From an uncultured Acetatifactor sp. (GTDB lineage Bacteria > Bacillota > Clostridia > Lachnospirales > Lachnospiraceae), in contig CAJUFO010000112.1 of assembly GCA_910585615.1 (NCBI GenBank), positions 1-9,869 on the forward strand: DNA of 9,869 nucleotides, read 5' to 3'. Below are positions 1-7,198 of this stretch, piece by piece; positions within the stretch are counted from its first letter, which is position 1; each line of letters opens with the position of its first letter. Below the pieces are notes generated by a model that saw only the letters and a program-made list of their open reading frames with translations, did no database searches and was not told where the DNA came from. The translations under genes and the position numbers were made by a program.

Positions 1-161
1 CTTGTAAAATCAAAAACATAACTTATGTCAAATTTTTGTAAAATGAACAGACTTGCCATAAAAACTGCATCATGGAAATGTGCATAACTAACAATTCACT
101 TCGGAGAAGAATGGGTCGGTAGTCTGGGTGATTTCATGTGATAGTTTTCTGCATCTGGTAT
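1..161. other. AT-rich upstream intergenic region with short repeats
   Basis: No coding region is supported here. The first 90 bases are much richer in A and T than the genes that follow. The nonamer TTGTAAAAT occurs twice in direct orientation (2-10 and 36-44), and ACATAACTTATGT (16-28) is a perfect inverted repeat of two 6-base arms around one base. Such elements could be operators or the tail of an upstream element cut off by the window edge. TTGCCA at 53-58 resembles a -35 box, but I find no matching -10 at normal spacing. Confidence 0.4.
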
Positions 162-200
162 AACCGGCACGGATCGGGGCGCCCCCAATCCGTGCCGGTT
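162..200 (+). other. GC-rich hairpin in the leader of the solute-binding gene
   Basis: Arms AACCGGCACGGAT (162-174) and ATCCGTGCCGGTT (188-200) are perfect 13-base inverted complements. The spacer is itself GC-rich and partly self-complementary (GGGG 176-179 against CCCC 182-185). No T-run follows, so an ordinary intrinsic terminator is unlikely. It could be an operator for a dimeric regulator or a structured RNA leader, depending on whether transcription starts upstream or downstream. I do not recognise a known riboswitch class. Confidence 0.55.
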
Positions 201-208
201 GCGCACAG

Positions 209-226
209 CCGTATAAAGATATACGG
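209..226 (+). other. Small perfect hairpin in the leader
   Basis: CCGTATA (209-215), a four-base loop, then TATACGG (220-226) form a perfect 7-base-pair stem. It sits 8 bases after the larger GC-rich hairpin and immediately before the candidate promoter. The symmetry suggests either a regulator-binding site or part of a folded leader RNA. Its function cannot be told from sequence alone. Confidence 0.45.
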
Positions 227-231
227 AGACC

Positions 232-260
232 TTGTGCGGAAGGGAGATTTGTGGTATGCT
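232..260 (+). promoter_or_regulatory. Candidate sigma-A promoter for the binding-protein/kinase unit
   Basis: A -35-like TTGTGC (232-237) and a -10-like TATGCT (255-260) are separated by 17 bases. TGG directly before the -10 (252-254) gives the extended -10 form common in Firmicutes. The promoter is bracketed by an inverted repeat, AGACCTTG (227-234) and CAAGGTCT (274-281), which could be an operator or a leader stem. The transcript would start near 267, about 60 bases before the lipoprotein start. This is a by-eye match; a promoter in the AT-rich DNA before base 100 remains possible. Confidence 0.35.
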
Positions 261-314
261 TTGGGAAGCGGCCCAAGGTCTTCCGGACAGAGGATGGCCG
301 CGGAATAAGGAATC

Positions 315-324
315 AGGAAGGAAG
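315..324 (+). promoter_or_regulatory. Ribosome binding site deciding the lipoprotein start
   Basis: The purine-rich AGGAAGGAAG lies 6 to 9 bases before ATG 331. It favours that ATG over the upstream in-frame TTG at 232, which has no good ribosome site and would place 33 hydrophilic residues before the signal peptide. Confidence 0.7.
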
Positions 325-330
325 CGGCAT

Positions 331-1794
331 ATGAGAAAAGCGGATAGATTTGTCAAAGGATTGTCTGTGGGAAGCCTGTGCCTGGCGGCGGCCATGTGCC
401 TGGCAGGATGCGGGGACAAAAGCCCCTTGGATCCCGGGGATCCGGTCTCCTTGACGGTATGGCATTACTATAACGGCTCCCAGCAGGCGGCCTTTGACGC
501 GCTGGTGGAGGAATTCAACGACACGGCGGGCCGGGAGCTGGGGATTTATGTACAGGGCTACAGCCAGGGCTCCGTATCCGACCTGGAGACCGCGGTGCGG
601 GATGCCATCGGCGGAAAGGTGGGGGCGGACGACATGCCGGATCTGTTCTCCTCCTACGCGGATACGGCCTATGAGGTGGAGCAGGCCGGCGCCCTGGCCA
701 ACCTGTCGGACTACCTGGACGAGGAGGAGCTGGCAAAGTATGTGGACTCCTACATCGAGGAGGGGCGCATCGCAGCCGACGGCTCCCTGCGGATATTCCC
801 CACGGCCAAGTCCACGGAGATTATGATGCTCAACAAGACGGACTGGGAGCCCTTTGCGGCTGCCACGGGCCTTACCCTGGCGGATCTGGAGACCATGGAG
901 GGCGTCACCGCGGCGGCGGAGGCGTACTATGAATGGACGGACAGCCAGACGCCGGACGTGCCGGAGGACGGCAGGGCGTTCTACGGCAGGGACGCGGTGG
1001 CGAATTATTTTCTGATCGGCATGCAGCAGCTGGGGGTGGAGATTTTCCAGGTGGAGAACGGCAGGGTTACCCTGAACGTGCCCCGGGAGGAGCTGCACCG
1101 CCTGTGGGAGAATTATTACGTGCCTATGGTCAAAGGATATTTCGGGGCCTACGGGTCCTTCCGCTCGGACGACGTGAAGACGGGAGACCTGCTGGCATAT
1201 ACAGGCTCCACGTCCTCCGCCATGTATTTCCCCAATCAGGTGGAGCTGGAGGACGGCAGCTATCCGATCGACTATCTTGTGACGGCGGCGCCTGTGTTCC
1301 GGGACGGGCGGCACATGGCCGTGCAGCAGGGGGCCGGCATGGTGGTCAGCAAGTCCGACGCCAGGCACGAGTACGCTGCCGTGGAATTCCTGAAATGGTT
1401 CACGGAGACGGAGAACAACCTGCGCTTCGGCTGCGTGTCCGGCTATCTGCCCGTGCGCAGGGAAGCGGCCAGCGTGTCGGAACTGGACCGCGTGATTGAA
1501 GAGCAGGGGCTTGAGGTGGCTCCTAAGACTTACGACTGCCTGACCACAGTCTTCGGGCAGATGGAGGACATGACGCTATATGCCAACAAAAGCTTCGAGA
1601 ACGGCACGGCGGCCAGGAAGGTGCTGGAGTACCATCTGGCGGACAAGGCGGCTGCGGATCGGGCGGCCGTGGAGGAGGCCATGGTCCAGGGAAAGAGCCT
1701 GGAGGAGGCCGTGGCGGACTATGTGACTGAGGAGAGCTTTGAAGTGTGGTACGGGGCTTTTTGCGAAGCCCTGAAGCAGGCGGTGGGTGAGTAG
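331..1794 (+). CDS. Extracellular solute-binding lipoprotein (family 1, sugar type)
   Basis: A 487-residue lipoprotein of the extracellular solute-binding family 1 class (MalE/UgpB-like, COG1653). It has a short basic N-terminus (MRKADR), a hydrophobic core and a lipobox LAGC ending at Cys27, so the mature protein should be anchored to the outer face of the membrane. The mature part opens with the family pattern of a first beta strand plus aromatic residues (LTVWHYYNG), followed by a helix resembling 'ALVEEFN', then 'MPDLFSSYAD', where the ligand cleft usually begins. The C-terminal half carries the typical 'AAVEFLKWFTE' helix and 'SGYLPVRREA' segment. Full length matches the family. The next gene is a hybrid kinase six bases downstream, and no permease or ATPase gene is present in the window. 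That suggests, by analogy with LuxP/LuxQ or XylFII/LytS, a role in ligand presentation to the kinase; this is inference. The substrate cannot be read from sequence, though a sugar or oligosaccharide is likely. Confidence 0.88.
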   Translation: MRKADRFVKGLSVGSLCLAAAMCLAGCGDKSPLDPGDPVSLTVWHYYNGSQQAAFDALVEEFNDTAGRELGIYVQGYSQGSVSDLETAVRDAIGGKVGADDMPDLFSSYADTAYEVEQAGALANLSDYLDEEELAKYVDSYIEEGRIAADGSLRIFPTAKSTEIMMLNKTDWEPFAAATGLTLADLETMEGVTAAAEAYYEWTDSQTPDVPEDGRAFYGRDAVANYFLIGMQQLGVEIFQVENGRVTLNVPREELHRLWENYYVPMVKGYFGAYGSFRSDDVKTGDLLAYTGSTSSAMYFPNQVELEDGSYPIDYLVTAAPVFRDGRHMAVQQGAGMVVSKSDARHEYAAVEFLKWFTETENNLRFGCVSGYLPVRREAASVSELDRVIEEQGLEVAPKTYDCLTTVFGQMEDMTLYANKSFENGTAARKVLEYHLADKAAADRAAVEEAMVQGKSLEEAVADYVTEESFEVWYGAFCEALKQAVGE

Positions 1795-1800
1795 GACGAA

Positions 1801-4800
1801 ATGGAAGGCAGAAGACCGAGCAGAAAAAAGACGAACATATTCATGATTTTTCTGGTTCCGCTGATTGTCATCATGCTGACCCAGAGCCTGATCACCATCG
1901 GCACGCTGGTGATGAAGCGGGTCACGGGGATAATGGAGGAATTTTCCGTCAGCATGATGAACCGGCTGGTGGAGAACAGGAAGGTGATCCTGCAGAACGA
2001 CATGAACCAGAGATGGGCGTCCACCCATGAGCAGGAAGGAGTCATGGACGGGATCCTGGAGCGGTTCCTGGAGGACACGGGCGTAAGCCTGGACGGGCTG
2101 CTTGCCTCGGAGGAGAGGAAGAATGAGCTGCTGGAACTGTTTTTCCCGGAATGCCTGGACATCCTGCAGAGCCATTCCACCACAGGCGTCTTTCTGATCC
2201 TGACAGGAACGGATATGGGGGAGGCCGGGGAGCATGCGGGCTTCTTCGTCAGGGATTCCGAACCGGACGCGAATCCCGCCAACGGTACGGACCTCCTCTT
2301 GGAGCGGGGCAGCAAGCTCCTGTCCAGGGAGTGGGACATCCCGCTGGACACCTCCTGGACCACCCGCTTCCATATGGCGGGGCAGGGCAGGGAGGCCGCG
2401 GAGGATTATTTCTATGAGCCCTGGCGGACGGGGACGGAATACGCCGACGCTGACACCGCCGACCTGGGGTACTGGTCGCTGCCCTTCTGCCTAGGGAAGG
2501 ACGGGACGGATTCCTATGAGATGATTACATATTCCCTGCCGCTGCGGCATGAGGGGCAGGTGTACGGCGTAATCGGCGTGGAAATCTCCAGCAGACGGCT
2601 GTACGATTATTTCCCGGTGGCGGAGCTCAATGACCAGCAGCAGTCAGGGTATCTGCTGGCGGTCAGGGACGGCGACGGCCTCTACAGGCCCATGGTGGGA
2701 AAGGGGATTCTCTCCAATCTGGCCAAGTCCGCAGGGGAGAAGCTGGAGCTGCGAGGGACCCGTTACAGCAGTCTGTGGCAGATGCGGGATGTCCACCTGG
2801 AGAAGCAGGACGTGTACGCTGTAGCCTGTCCCCTGAAGCTCTACGGCAACAATGCGCCCTATGAGGATACAGAGTGGGTGCTCCTGGGGCTGGATACGGA
2901 GGAGAACCTCTTCGGGATGGGGCGCCAGCTCTATCTCTGGCTGGTGGTGGCCATCCTCATCGGGCTGCTCTTCGGCGTGCTGGGCATCTATCTTGTGGTC
3001 AGGCATCTGACCAGGCCCTTCCAGCGCCTGATGCAGTGCATCAGACGCGGGAGGGAGGGGCTTTCGGAATTCAGGCCCTCCAACATTCTGGAGATAGACG
3101 CCTTATACGATGTGGTGAAGGACCTGTCGGAGCAGCAGCGGGAGGCGGAGAACATTCTCCTGGAGGAAAAGGAGCGCTACCGCGTGGCGCTGGAGTCCTC
3201 CAAGGACGTATTCTTCTCCTATGACGTGCAGAAGCATGAGCTGGACATCGTGAACCATGAGACGATGAGCGGGCTGTGGGACTGCCGTGAATACAAGAGT
3301 GGCTTTATAAATCCCGACTGCATCCACGATGCGGACAGGGAGGAGGCCATCCGGGCCCTACAGAGCCTGGATGATAAGGTATACACGGAATTCCGAATGA
3401 GATGGCCCAGTGATACGGACTATCGGTGGGTGGCTGTATCCGGAAAGGCAGTCTATGATACGGACGGCAAGCGGCGCAAGCTTGTGGGGAGCATCCGCAA
3501 CATCCAGGAGCAGAAGGAGAGAGAGGCCGAACAGCGCAGGAGGAACGCCATGGACGGCATCACGGGCCTGTATGCCTTCAGTGCGGGCCTGGAACAGTTG
3601 GAGGTGGACAGAAAGCCGGGCCATGGCAGAGGCATCCTGGCAGACCTCGTGGTGGGGCGGCTGAAGGAGGCCAATGAGAAGAACGGCATCGTATTCGGGG
3701 ATATGGTGCTGGAGGGGCTGGGCGACCTGATTCGGGGCCGCTGCCAGGCATATACGGCACGGACAGGACGGGGCACAGTGGCGCTGCGCCTGGACGGGGA
3801 CGAGTTCGTCATATGGCTGGAGCGGGCGGACAGGAAAGCGGCCTCGGAGTGGATGGAAGCGTTGCTGGAAAGGGCCGGGGCGGACTTTGACAGGGAGCGG
3901 TTCGATGTAGCGGTGTGCGCGGGACTGGCCTGCGCGGAAGAGGAGCAGGGCACGGAGACATTGATTCGCAGGGCGAAGCTGGCCGGGAGGCAGGCTCTGT
4001 CCGGCCCGGGAGGGGGATATGCCTTCTGGGAGGACATCCCGGAGCGGGAACGGCGGGAGCTTCCGGCCTTGCAGGGGCGGGAGATTGTCAGCCTGGACTA
4101 CGGGGAGGACGTGAGCCTGGTGTCCATAGCGCTGAACCTGTTCGGCAAGGGGGAGAATTTCCCGGCCCAGATGACCCTGATGCTGCGCAAGATTGGCAGA
4201 TGCTATCAGGCCGAGGCGGTGCTGGTGTCCGTGCTGCGGGAGGACTTCTCAGCGAATTACCTGGAATACCAGTGGCGGGCGGACGGGGAGTCCCCGGCGG
4301 GGAACGTGCGAAAATACAGGGAAGAGGACAGGGAGGCCTTCCGCGGCTGGCTGGGCCAGGAGGAGGTAAAGTGGTTCTCCGGGGAGGACAGCGGCCGGGA
4401 GCTTCTGCAGTGCTTCCTGGGCGTGGCGCCCGGGCAGTACGGCGTGGCGCTGCCCATGTACGACAATGGAAGCTATATGGGGAACATCTGTATCCTGGGC
4501 CTTGGGCAGGAACAGGCCCTTGACCCTGAGCGGCACCAGAACCTGGCGGAGCTGGGCAGGGTAATCCAGAGCCAGATGAACCAGCAGCAATACGACATCG
4601 CCAGCAAGGCGAAGTCGGAATTCCTGTCCCGCATGAGCCATGAGATACGGACGCCCATGAACGGGATCATCGGCATGACGGAGATTGCGCTGCAGCAGGG
4701 GCAGAGCCAGGAGCGGATCATGGACTGTCTGCAGAAGATACAGTCCTCCTCCGGCTATCTGCTGGGACTGATTAACGATATCCTGGACATGTCCAAGATC

Positions 4801-5751
4801 GAGAGCGGGAAGATGAAGCTGGAAGCGGACGATTTCGATATCTACGACATGCTGGATACCATAAAGGAGCTGATAGCGCCTCAGGTAGCGGCCAAGGAGA
4901 TCGACTTCGTGCAGGACATCCGGCTGACCCATCGATGGCTGTGCGCGGACCGTATGCGGATCAGCCAGGTGCTCATCAACCTCATGGGGAACGCGGTGAA
5001 GTTCACGCCGGTGAAGGGAAGGGTGACGCTGGAAGTTCTGGAGAGGGAGGCCGGAGAAGAAGGGATTCTGGTGTCTTTCGCGGTGCGGGATACGGGAATC
5101 GGCATTGCGAGGGAAGACAGGGACAGAGTCTTCCGCTCCTTTGAACAGGCCTCCGGCAGGAACCCCTCCAAGCAGCAGGGCACGGGCCTGGGCCTTTCCA
5201 TCAGCAGCCGCTTGGTCCAGATGATGGGCAGCGCGATCCGCCTGGACAGCGAGCCCGGGGAGGGCAGCACCTTCAGCTTTTCCATCCGGCTGAAGCCTGG
5301 GCAGAAGAGGCAGGCGAAGGAGAGGCAGGAGGCGTTGTCCTTCGAGGGCTATCATATCCTGGTGGTGGAGGACAATGAGATTAATGCGGAGATTGCCCAG
5401 TGCCTGCTGGAGGAGCGGGGCTTCGCGGTGGACTGCGTCTACGACGGGGCCCAGGCCGTGGAGAGGATTCGCTCCACGAAGCCCGGCACATACGACGCAA
5501 TCCTGATGGACATCCTGATGCCGGTGATGGACGGCCTGGAGGCCACCCGCGCCATCCGTGCCATGAACCGGGAGGACTGTAGGACCATACCCATCGTGGC
5601 CATGTCCGCCAACGCCTTTGACGATGACCTGAAGAAATCCGTGGAATGCGGCATGAACGGCCATCTGTCCAAGCCGGTGGAGGTGGATAAGCTGTACAGG
5701 ACCCTGGACGGAATCGTCCGCGGAAAGGACGGGGGAAAGCAGGGTAGGTAG
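1801..5751 (+). CDS. Hybrid sensor histidine kinase with PAS, degenerate GGDEF, GAF-like and receiver domains
   Basis: A 1316-residue membrane sensor kinase. A transmembrane helix lies at about residues 12-36, then an extracytoplasmic region of about 340 residues, probably Cache-like (YEMITYSLPL ... GVIGVEIS), and a second helix at about 377-401. A HAMP-like or coiled linker runs to about 455. A PAS domain follows (about 457-577), then a GGDEF-like domain (about 585-745) with DGDEF at 665-669, and a GAF-like segment (about 770-925). The HisKA domain has phosphoacceptor His947 in SHEIRTPMNG. The ATPase domain shows Asn1060/Asn1064 (N box), DTGIGI from 1097 and GTGLGL from 1127. The C-terminal receiver has E1190-D1191, phosphoacceptor Asp1237, Ser1269 and Lys1291. 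All kinase and receiver residues look intact. The GGDEF domain lacks the first Gly of the signature and, by eye, the upstream metal-binding Asp, so it probably senses rather than makes c-di-GMP. The gene starts six bases after the lipoprotein stop, with AGGA at 1793-1796, suggesting translational coupling. No HPt domain or DNA-binding output is fused, so an unlinked partner must carry the signal. Confidence 0.92.
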   Translation: MEGRRPSRKKTNIFMIFLVPLIVIMLTQSLITIGTLVMKRVTGIMEEFSVSMMNRLVENRKVILQNDMNQRWASTHEQEGVMDGILERFLEDTGVSLDGLLASEERKNELLELFFPECLDILQSHSTTGVFLILTGTDMGEAGEHAGFFVRDSEPDANPANGTDLLLERGSKLLSREWDIPLDTSWTTRFHMAGQGREAAEDYFYEPWRTGTEYADADTADLGYWSLPFCLGKDGTDSYEMITYSLPLRHEGQVYGVIGVEISSRRLYDYFPVAELNDQQQSGYLLAVRDGDGLYRPMVGKGILSNLAKSAGEKLELRGTRYSSLWQMRDVHLEKQDVYAVACPLKLYGNNAPYEDTEWVLLGLDTEENLFGMGRQLYLWLVVAILIGLLFGVLGIYLVVRHLTRPFQRLMQCIRRGREGLSEFRPSNILEIDALYDVVKDLSEQQREAENILLEEKERYRVALESSKDVFFSYDVQKHELDIVNHETMSGLWDCREYKSGFINPDCIHDADREEAIRALQSLDDKVYTEFRMRWPSDTDYRWVAVSGKAVYDTDGKRRKLVGSIRNIQEQKEREAEQRRRNAMDGITGLYAFSAGLEQLEVDRKPGHGRGILADLVVGRLKEANEKNGIVFGDMVLEGLGDLIRGRCQAYTARTGRGTVALRLDGDEFVIWLERADRKAASEWMEALLERAGADFDRERFDVAVCAGLACAEEEQGTETLIRRAKLAGRQALSGPGGGYAFWEDIPERERRELPALQGREIVSLDYGEDVSLVSIALNLFGKGENFPAQMTLMLRKIGRCYQAEAVLVSVLREDFSANYLEYQWRADGESPAGNVRKYREEDREAFRGWLGQEEVKWFSGEDSGRELLQCFLGVAPGQYGVALPMYDNGSYMGNICILGLGQEQALDPERHQNLAELGRVIQSQMNQQQYDIASKAKSEFLSRMSHEIRTPMNGIIGMTEIALQQGQSQERIMDCLQKIQSSSGYLLGLINDILDMSKIESGKMKLEADDFDIYDMLDTIKELIAPQVAAKEIDFVQDIRLTHRWLCADRMRISQVLINLMGNAVKFTPVKGRVTLEVLEREAGEEGILVSFAVRDTGIGIAREDRDRVFRSFEQASGRNPSKQQGTGLGLSISSRLVQMMGSAIRLDSEPGEGSTFSFSIRLKPGQKRQAKERQEALSFEGYHILVVEDNEINAEIAQCLLEERGFAVDCVYDGAQAVERIRSTKPGTYDAILMDILMPVMDGLEATRAIRAMNREDCRTIPIVAMSANAFDDDLKKSVECGMNGHLSKPVEVDKLYRTLDGIVRGKDGGKQGR

Positions 5752-5780
5752 GGAAGACAGGAAAGATAGGGAAAATAAGG

Positions 5781-5811
5781 TTCCGCCCGGAGATGTCCGG
5801 GCGGAATTTTT
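5781..5811 (+). terminator. Intrinsic terminator after the kinase gene
   Basis: The perfect stem TTCCGCCCGG (5781-5790) and CCGGGCGGAA (5797-5806) has a six-base loop and is followed by TTTTT (5807-5811). It begins 29 bases after the kinase stop. The stop codon of the converging minus-strand remnant overlaps the T-run. The minus-strand side also ends in a T-rich stretch, so it may terminate both directions. Confidence 0.9.
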
Positions 5812-6275
5812 ACAGAGAGCCCTCGGAGGCTCCGAACACTTCCCGTATGGCCGCCAGATATCCATACCCGTACAGATTGTCGGGCTCCAGATAGCTAGTC
5901 TCCGCCCACTCGTTCCAGCTATTGACCGTGATTAGGGACGGCTGCTTGGGTGGGCGTCGGCATAGGCCCTTGCCATCAGCAGGGCCTGCTTCACCGTCTC
6001 AGGAGTGCTGTTTTTCACGATGCCCTCCCGTATGCCGTTGAACCGGGGATTGTTGTCCCAGCCTACGGAGATATGGGGGAAGTAGGGGATGTCCCACTGG
6101 CTTTCCAGCCGCGCCCACTCTGCCTTCATGTCTTTGCAGATTTCCCCATAGTCCCTGTCGATGTCAGTGAAATGAACGAACCAGTAATGGCTGATGCTGG
6201 AGAAGCCCAGCAGCCCCCCTTATGTCACTGTAGCTCCCCTTGTCCCCGGCGGACATCTTACCGCCCATGAAGAGA
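5810..6275 (-). pseudogene. C-terminal remnant of a WbsX / GH99-like glycan-processing protein
   Basis: Reading the minus strand gives a clear C-terminal part of the WbsX-type (Pfam Glyco_tran_WbsX, GH99-like) family, whose members act on glycans. Visible family patterns are 'SISHYWFVHFTDID', 'IPYFPHISVGWDNNPRF', 'TPETVKQALLMARAYADAHP' and, near the end, 'LITVNSWNEWAETSYLEPD' followed by 'YGYGYLAAIREVFG'; the stop is at 5810-5812. The frame is broken near 5948-5954, where one missing G in a G-run (GGGTGGG on the plus strand) puts the NSWNEW part out of frame with the part before it. A second break is likely at the six-C run 6214-6219: dropping one base avoids an in-frame stop at 6220-6222 and extends the match to about 6275 ('FMGGKMSAGDKGSYSDIR'), though I am less sure of this extension. 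The family is usually about 350 residues; only about 150 remain. The missing N-terminal half abuts the second binding-protein fragment on the other strand. Confidence 0.78.
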
Positions 6276-7168
6276 ACGGCGTTCTGGTACATCCGATGCT
6301 GGACGGCTCCACCAGGGATTGGGTCGCGTTCATGCATGAGCTCAATGACATGAAGGTGCTGGCACCCGACTGGTTCACTATTGAGTGGGAGACGGCAAAG
6401 TCCTATATGCTGCAGGATAAGGTGGGTATGTTGCGTTATCCCCCTACAAATCTGTTCGCTGAGTACATTAATGCACAGAATGCGGATTACACCAAGGCAG
6501 AAGCATGGTCATATCTGCCCGCTCTTCCGGAAGGCCTGAAGGGAGCGGCAGGCGGCAGCGCAGGAGCCATGCTGGCCATTCCGAAGAGCAGCGTGGAAGG
6601 GGATCAGGGCAAGCTGTTAAGGATTCTCCATATCATGGATGCCATGTGCTATGGCGGAGATGCCTACTTCGAGACCGTTCAGGGCGGTGGAAATGAAGTC
6701 CATGAAGGATACGACGGAGATACCAGGGAGTATCTGGAGGACGGCACAAGCATATGCGCCCTTACTTCGGATCATCCTGGTATGAACGGAACCTATTCCA
6801 CCACCAACCTGGCTCTGGCACCCTGGCAGAACTTTGGATATACCCTGAAGTGGCAGATTGCCACTCCCACTCCGGACGCTACAGAGGCGGAGATAGCGTA
6901 TATAGACAGGGCCAACGCCGCAATGATGACTGTGGCAGCCTATGATAAGTGGCCCAATGACAATATGCTGAGCAAGGTCGCCGAAGCGGATCTCGCTCCG
7001 AACCTGAAAGAGTATACGCTTCAGCAGCAGTACAAGTTCGTGACCGGCGAACGCAGCATGGACGAGTGGGATGCCTTTGTGCAGGAGTGGTTGGACCAGG
7101 GGGGACGCGCTATCGTGACCGCTCAGGCCGAGAAGCTTGGCGTGGCAGTGCCGGAAGAGGCGAAGTAA
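6194..7168 (+). CDS. 5'-truncated second solute-binding protein (LplA-like), probable pseudogene
   Basis: The open frame encodes 324 residues. From about base 6266 ('HEENGVLVHPMLDG') it reads as the C-terminal ~300 residues of a large family-1 solute-binding lipoprotein of the LplA/LipO type, normally about 540 residues and used for oligosaccharide import. Supporting patterns are 'WVAFMHELNDMKVLAPDWFTIEWETAKSYM', 'AMLAIPKSS', and the ending 'QQQYKFVTGERSMDEWDAFVQEWLDQGG' with a final helix, typical of that group. There is no signal peptide or lipobox. The first ~24 codons, including ATG 6194, lie over the minus-strand WbsX remnant, and I see no ribosome site there. The protein is therefore almost certainly not a working binding protein, although the remaining frame has no internal stop. 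It is followed closely by the GH28-like gene, as in a carbohydrate-use operon. It does not look like a near copy of the binding protein at 331-1794. Confidence 0.75.
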   Translation: MLEKPSSPPYVTVAPLVPGGHLTAHEENGVLVHPMLDGSTRDWVAFMHELNDMKVLAPDWFTIEWETAKSYMLQDKVGMLRYPPTNLFAEYINAQNADYTKAEAWSYLPALPEGLKGAAGGSAGAMLAIPKSSVEGDQGKLLRILHIMDAMCYGGDAYFETVQGGGNEVHEGYDGDTREYLEDGTSICALTSDHPGMNGTYSTTNLALAPWQNFGYTLKWQIATPTPDATEAEIAYIDRANAAMMTVAAYDKWPNDNMLSKVAEADLAPNLKEYTLQQQYKFVTGERSMDEWDAFVQEWLDQGGRAIVTAQAEKLGVAVPEEAK

Positions 7169-7179
7169 AAGGAAAGACA

Positions 7180-7198
7180 AGGCGGATTGCCGCAAATG
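7180..7198 (+). promoter_or_regulatory. Likely original ribosome site and ATG of the GH28-like gene
   Basis: AGGCGG (7180-7185) precedes ATG 7196 by ten bases. The ATG frame reads MKKKSPKQ and soon meets a stop, while the frame one base behind it carries the GH28-like protein. Adding one A to the AAAAA run at 7199-7203 would give MKKEISEAVVRPLSKG, joining this start to the conserved N-terminus. Confidence 0.45.

Noticed and set aside
232..330. In-frame TTG start adding 33 residues to the first solute-binding protein
   Set aside because: It lacks a good ribosome site, would bury the signal peptide, and overlaps the candidate promoter; ATG 331 has a clear AGGAAGG and gives a normal lipoprotein signal.
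313..1368. 351-codon minus-strand open frame under the first solute-binding gene
   Set aside because: It is an antisense shadow of a clear lipoprotein gene, with no ribosome site or family motif.
4249..5865. 538-codon open frame on the minus strand inside the kinase gene
   Set aside because: It lies antisense to well-conserved kinase domains, is rich in His, Leu and Arg in a way typical of antisense frames in GC-rich genes, and shows no recognisable motif.
5950..6270. 106-codon plus-strand open frame
   Set aside because: It is antisense to the WbsX remnant, whose family motifs are unmistakable; its own product has no recognisable feature.
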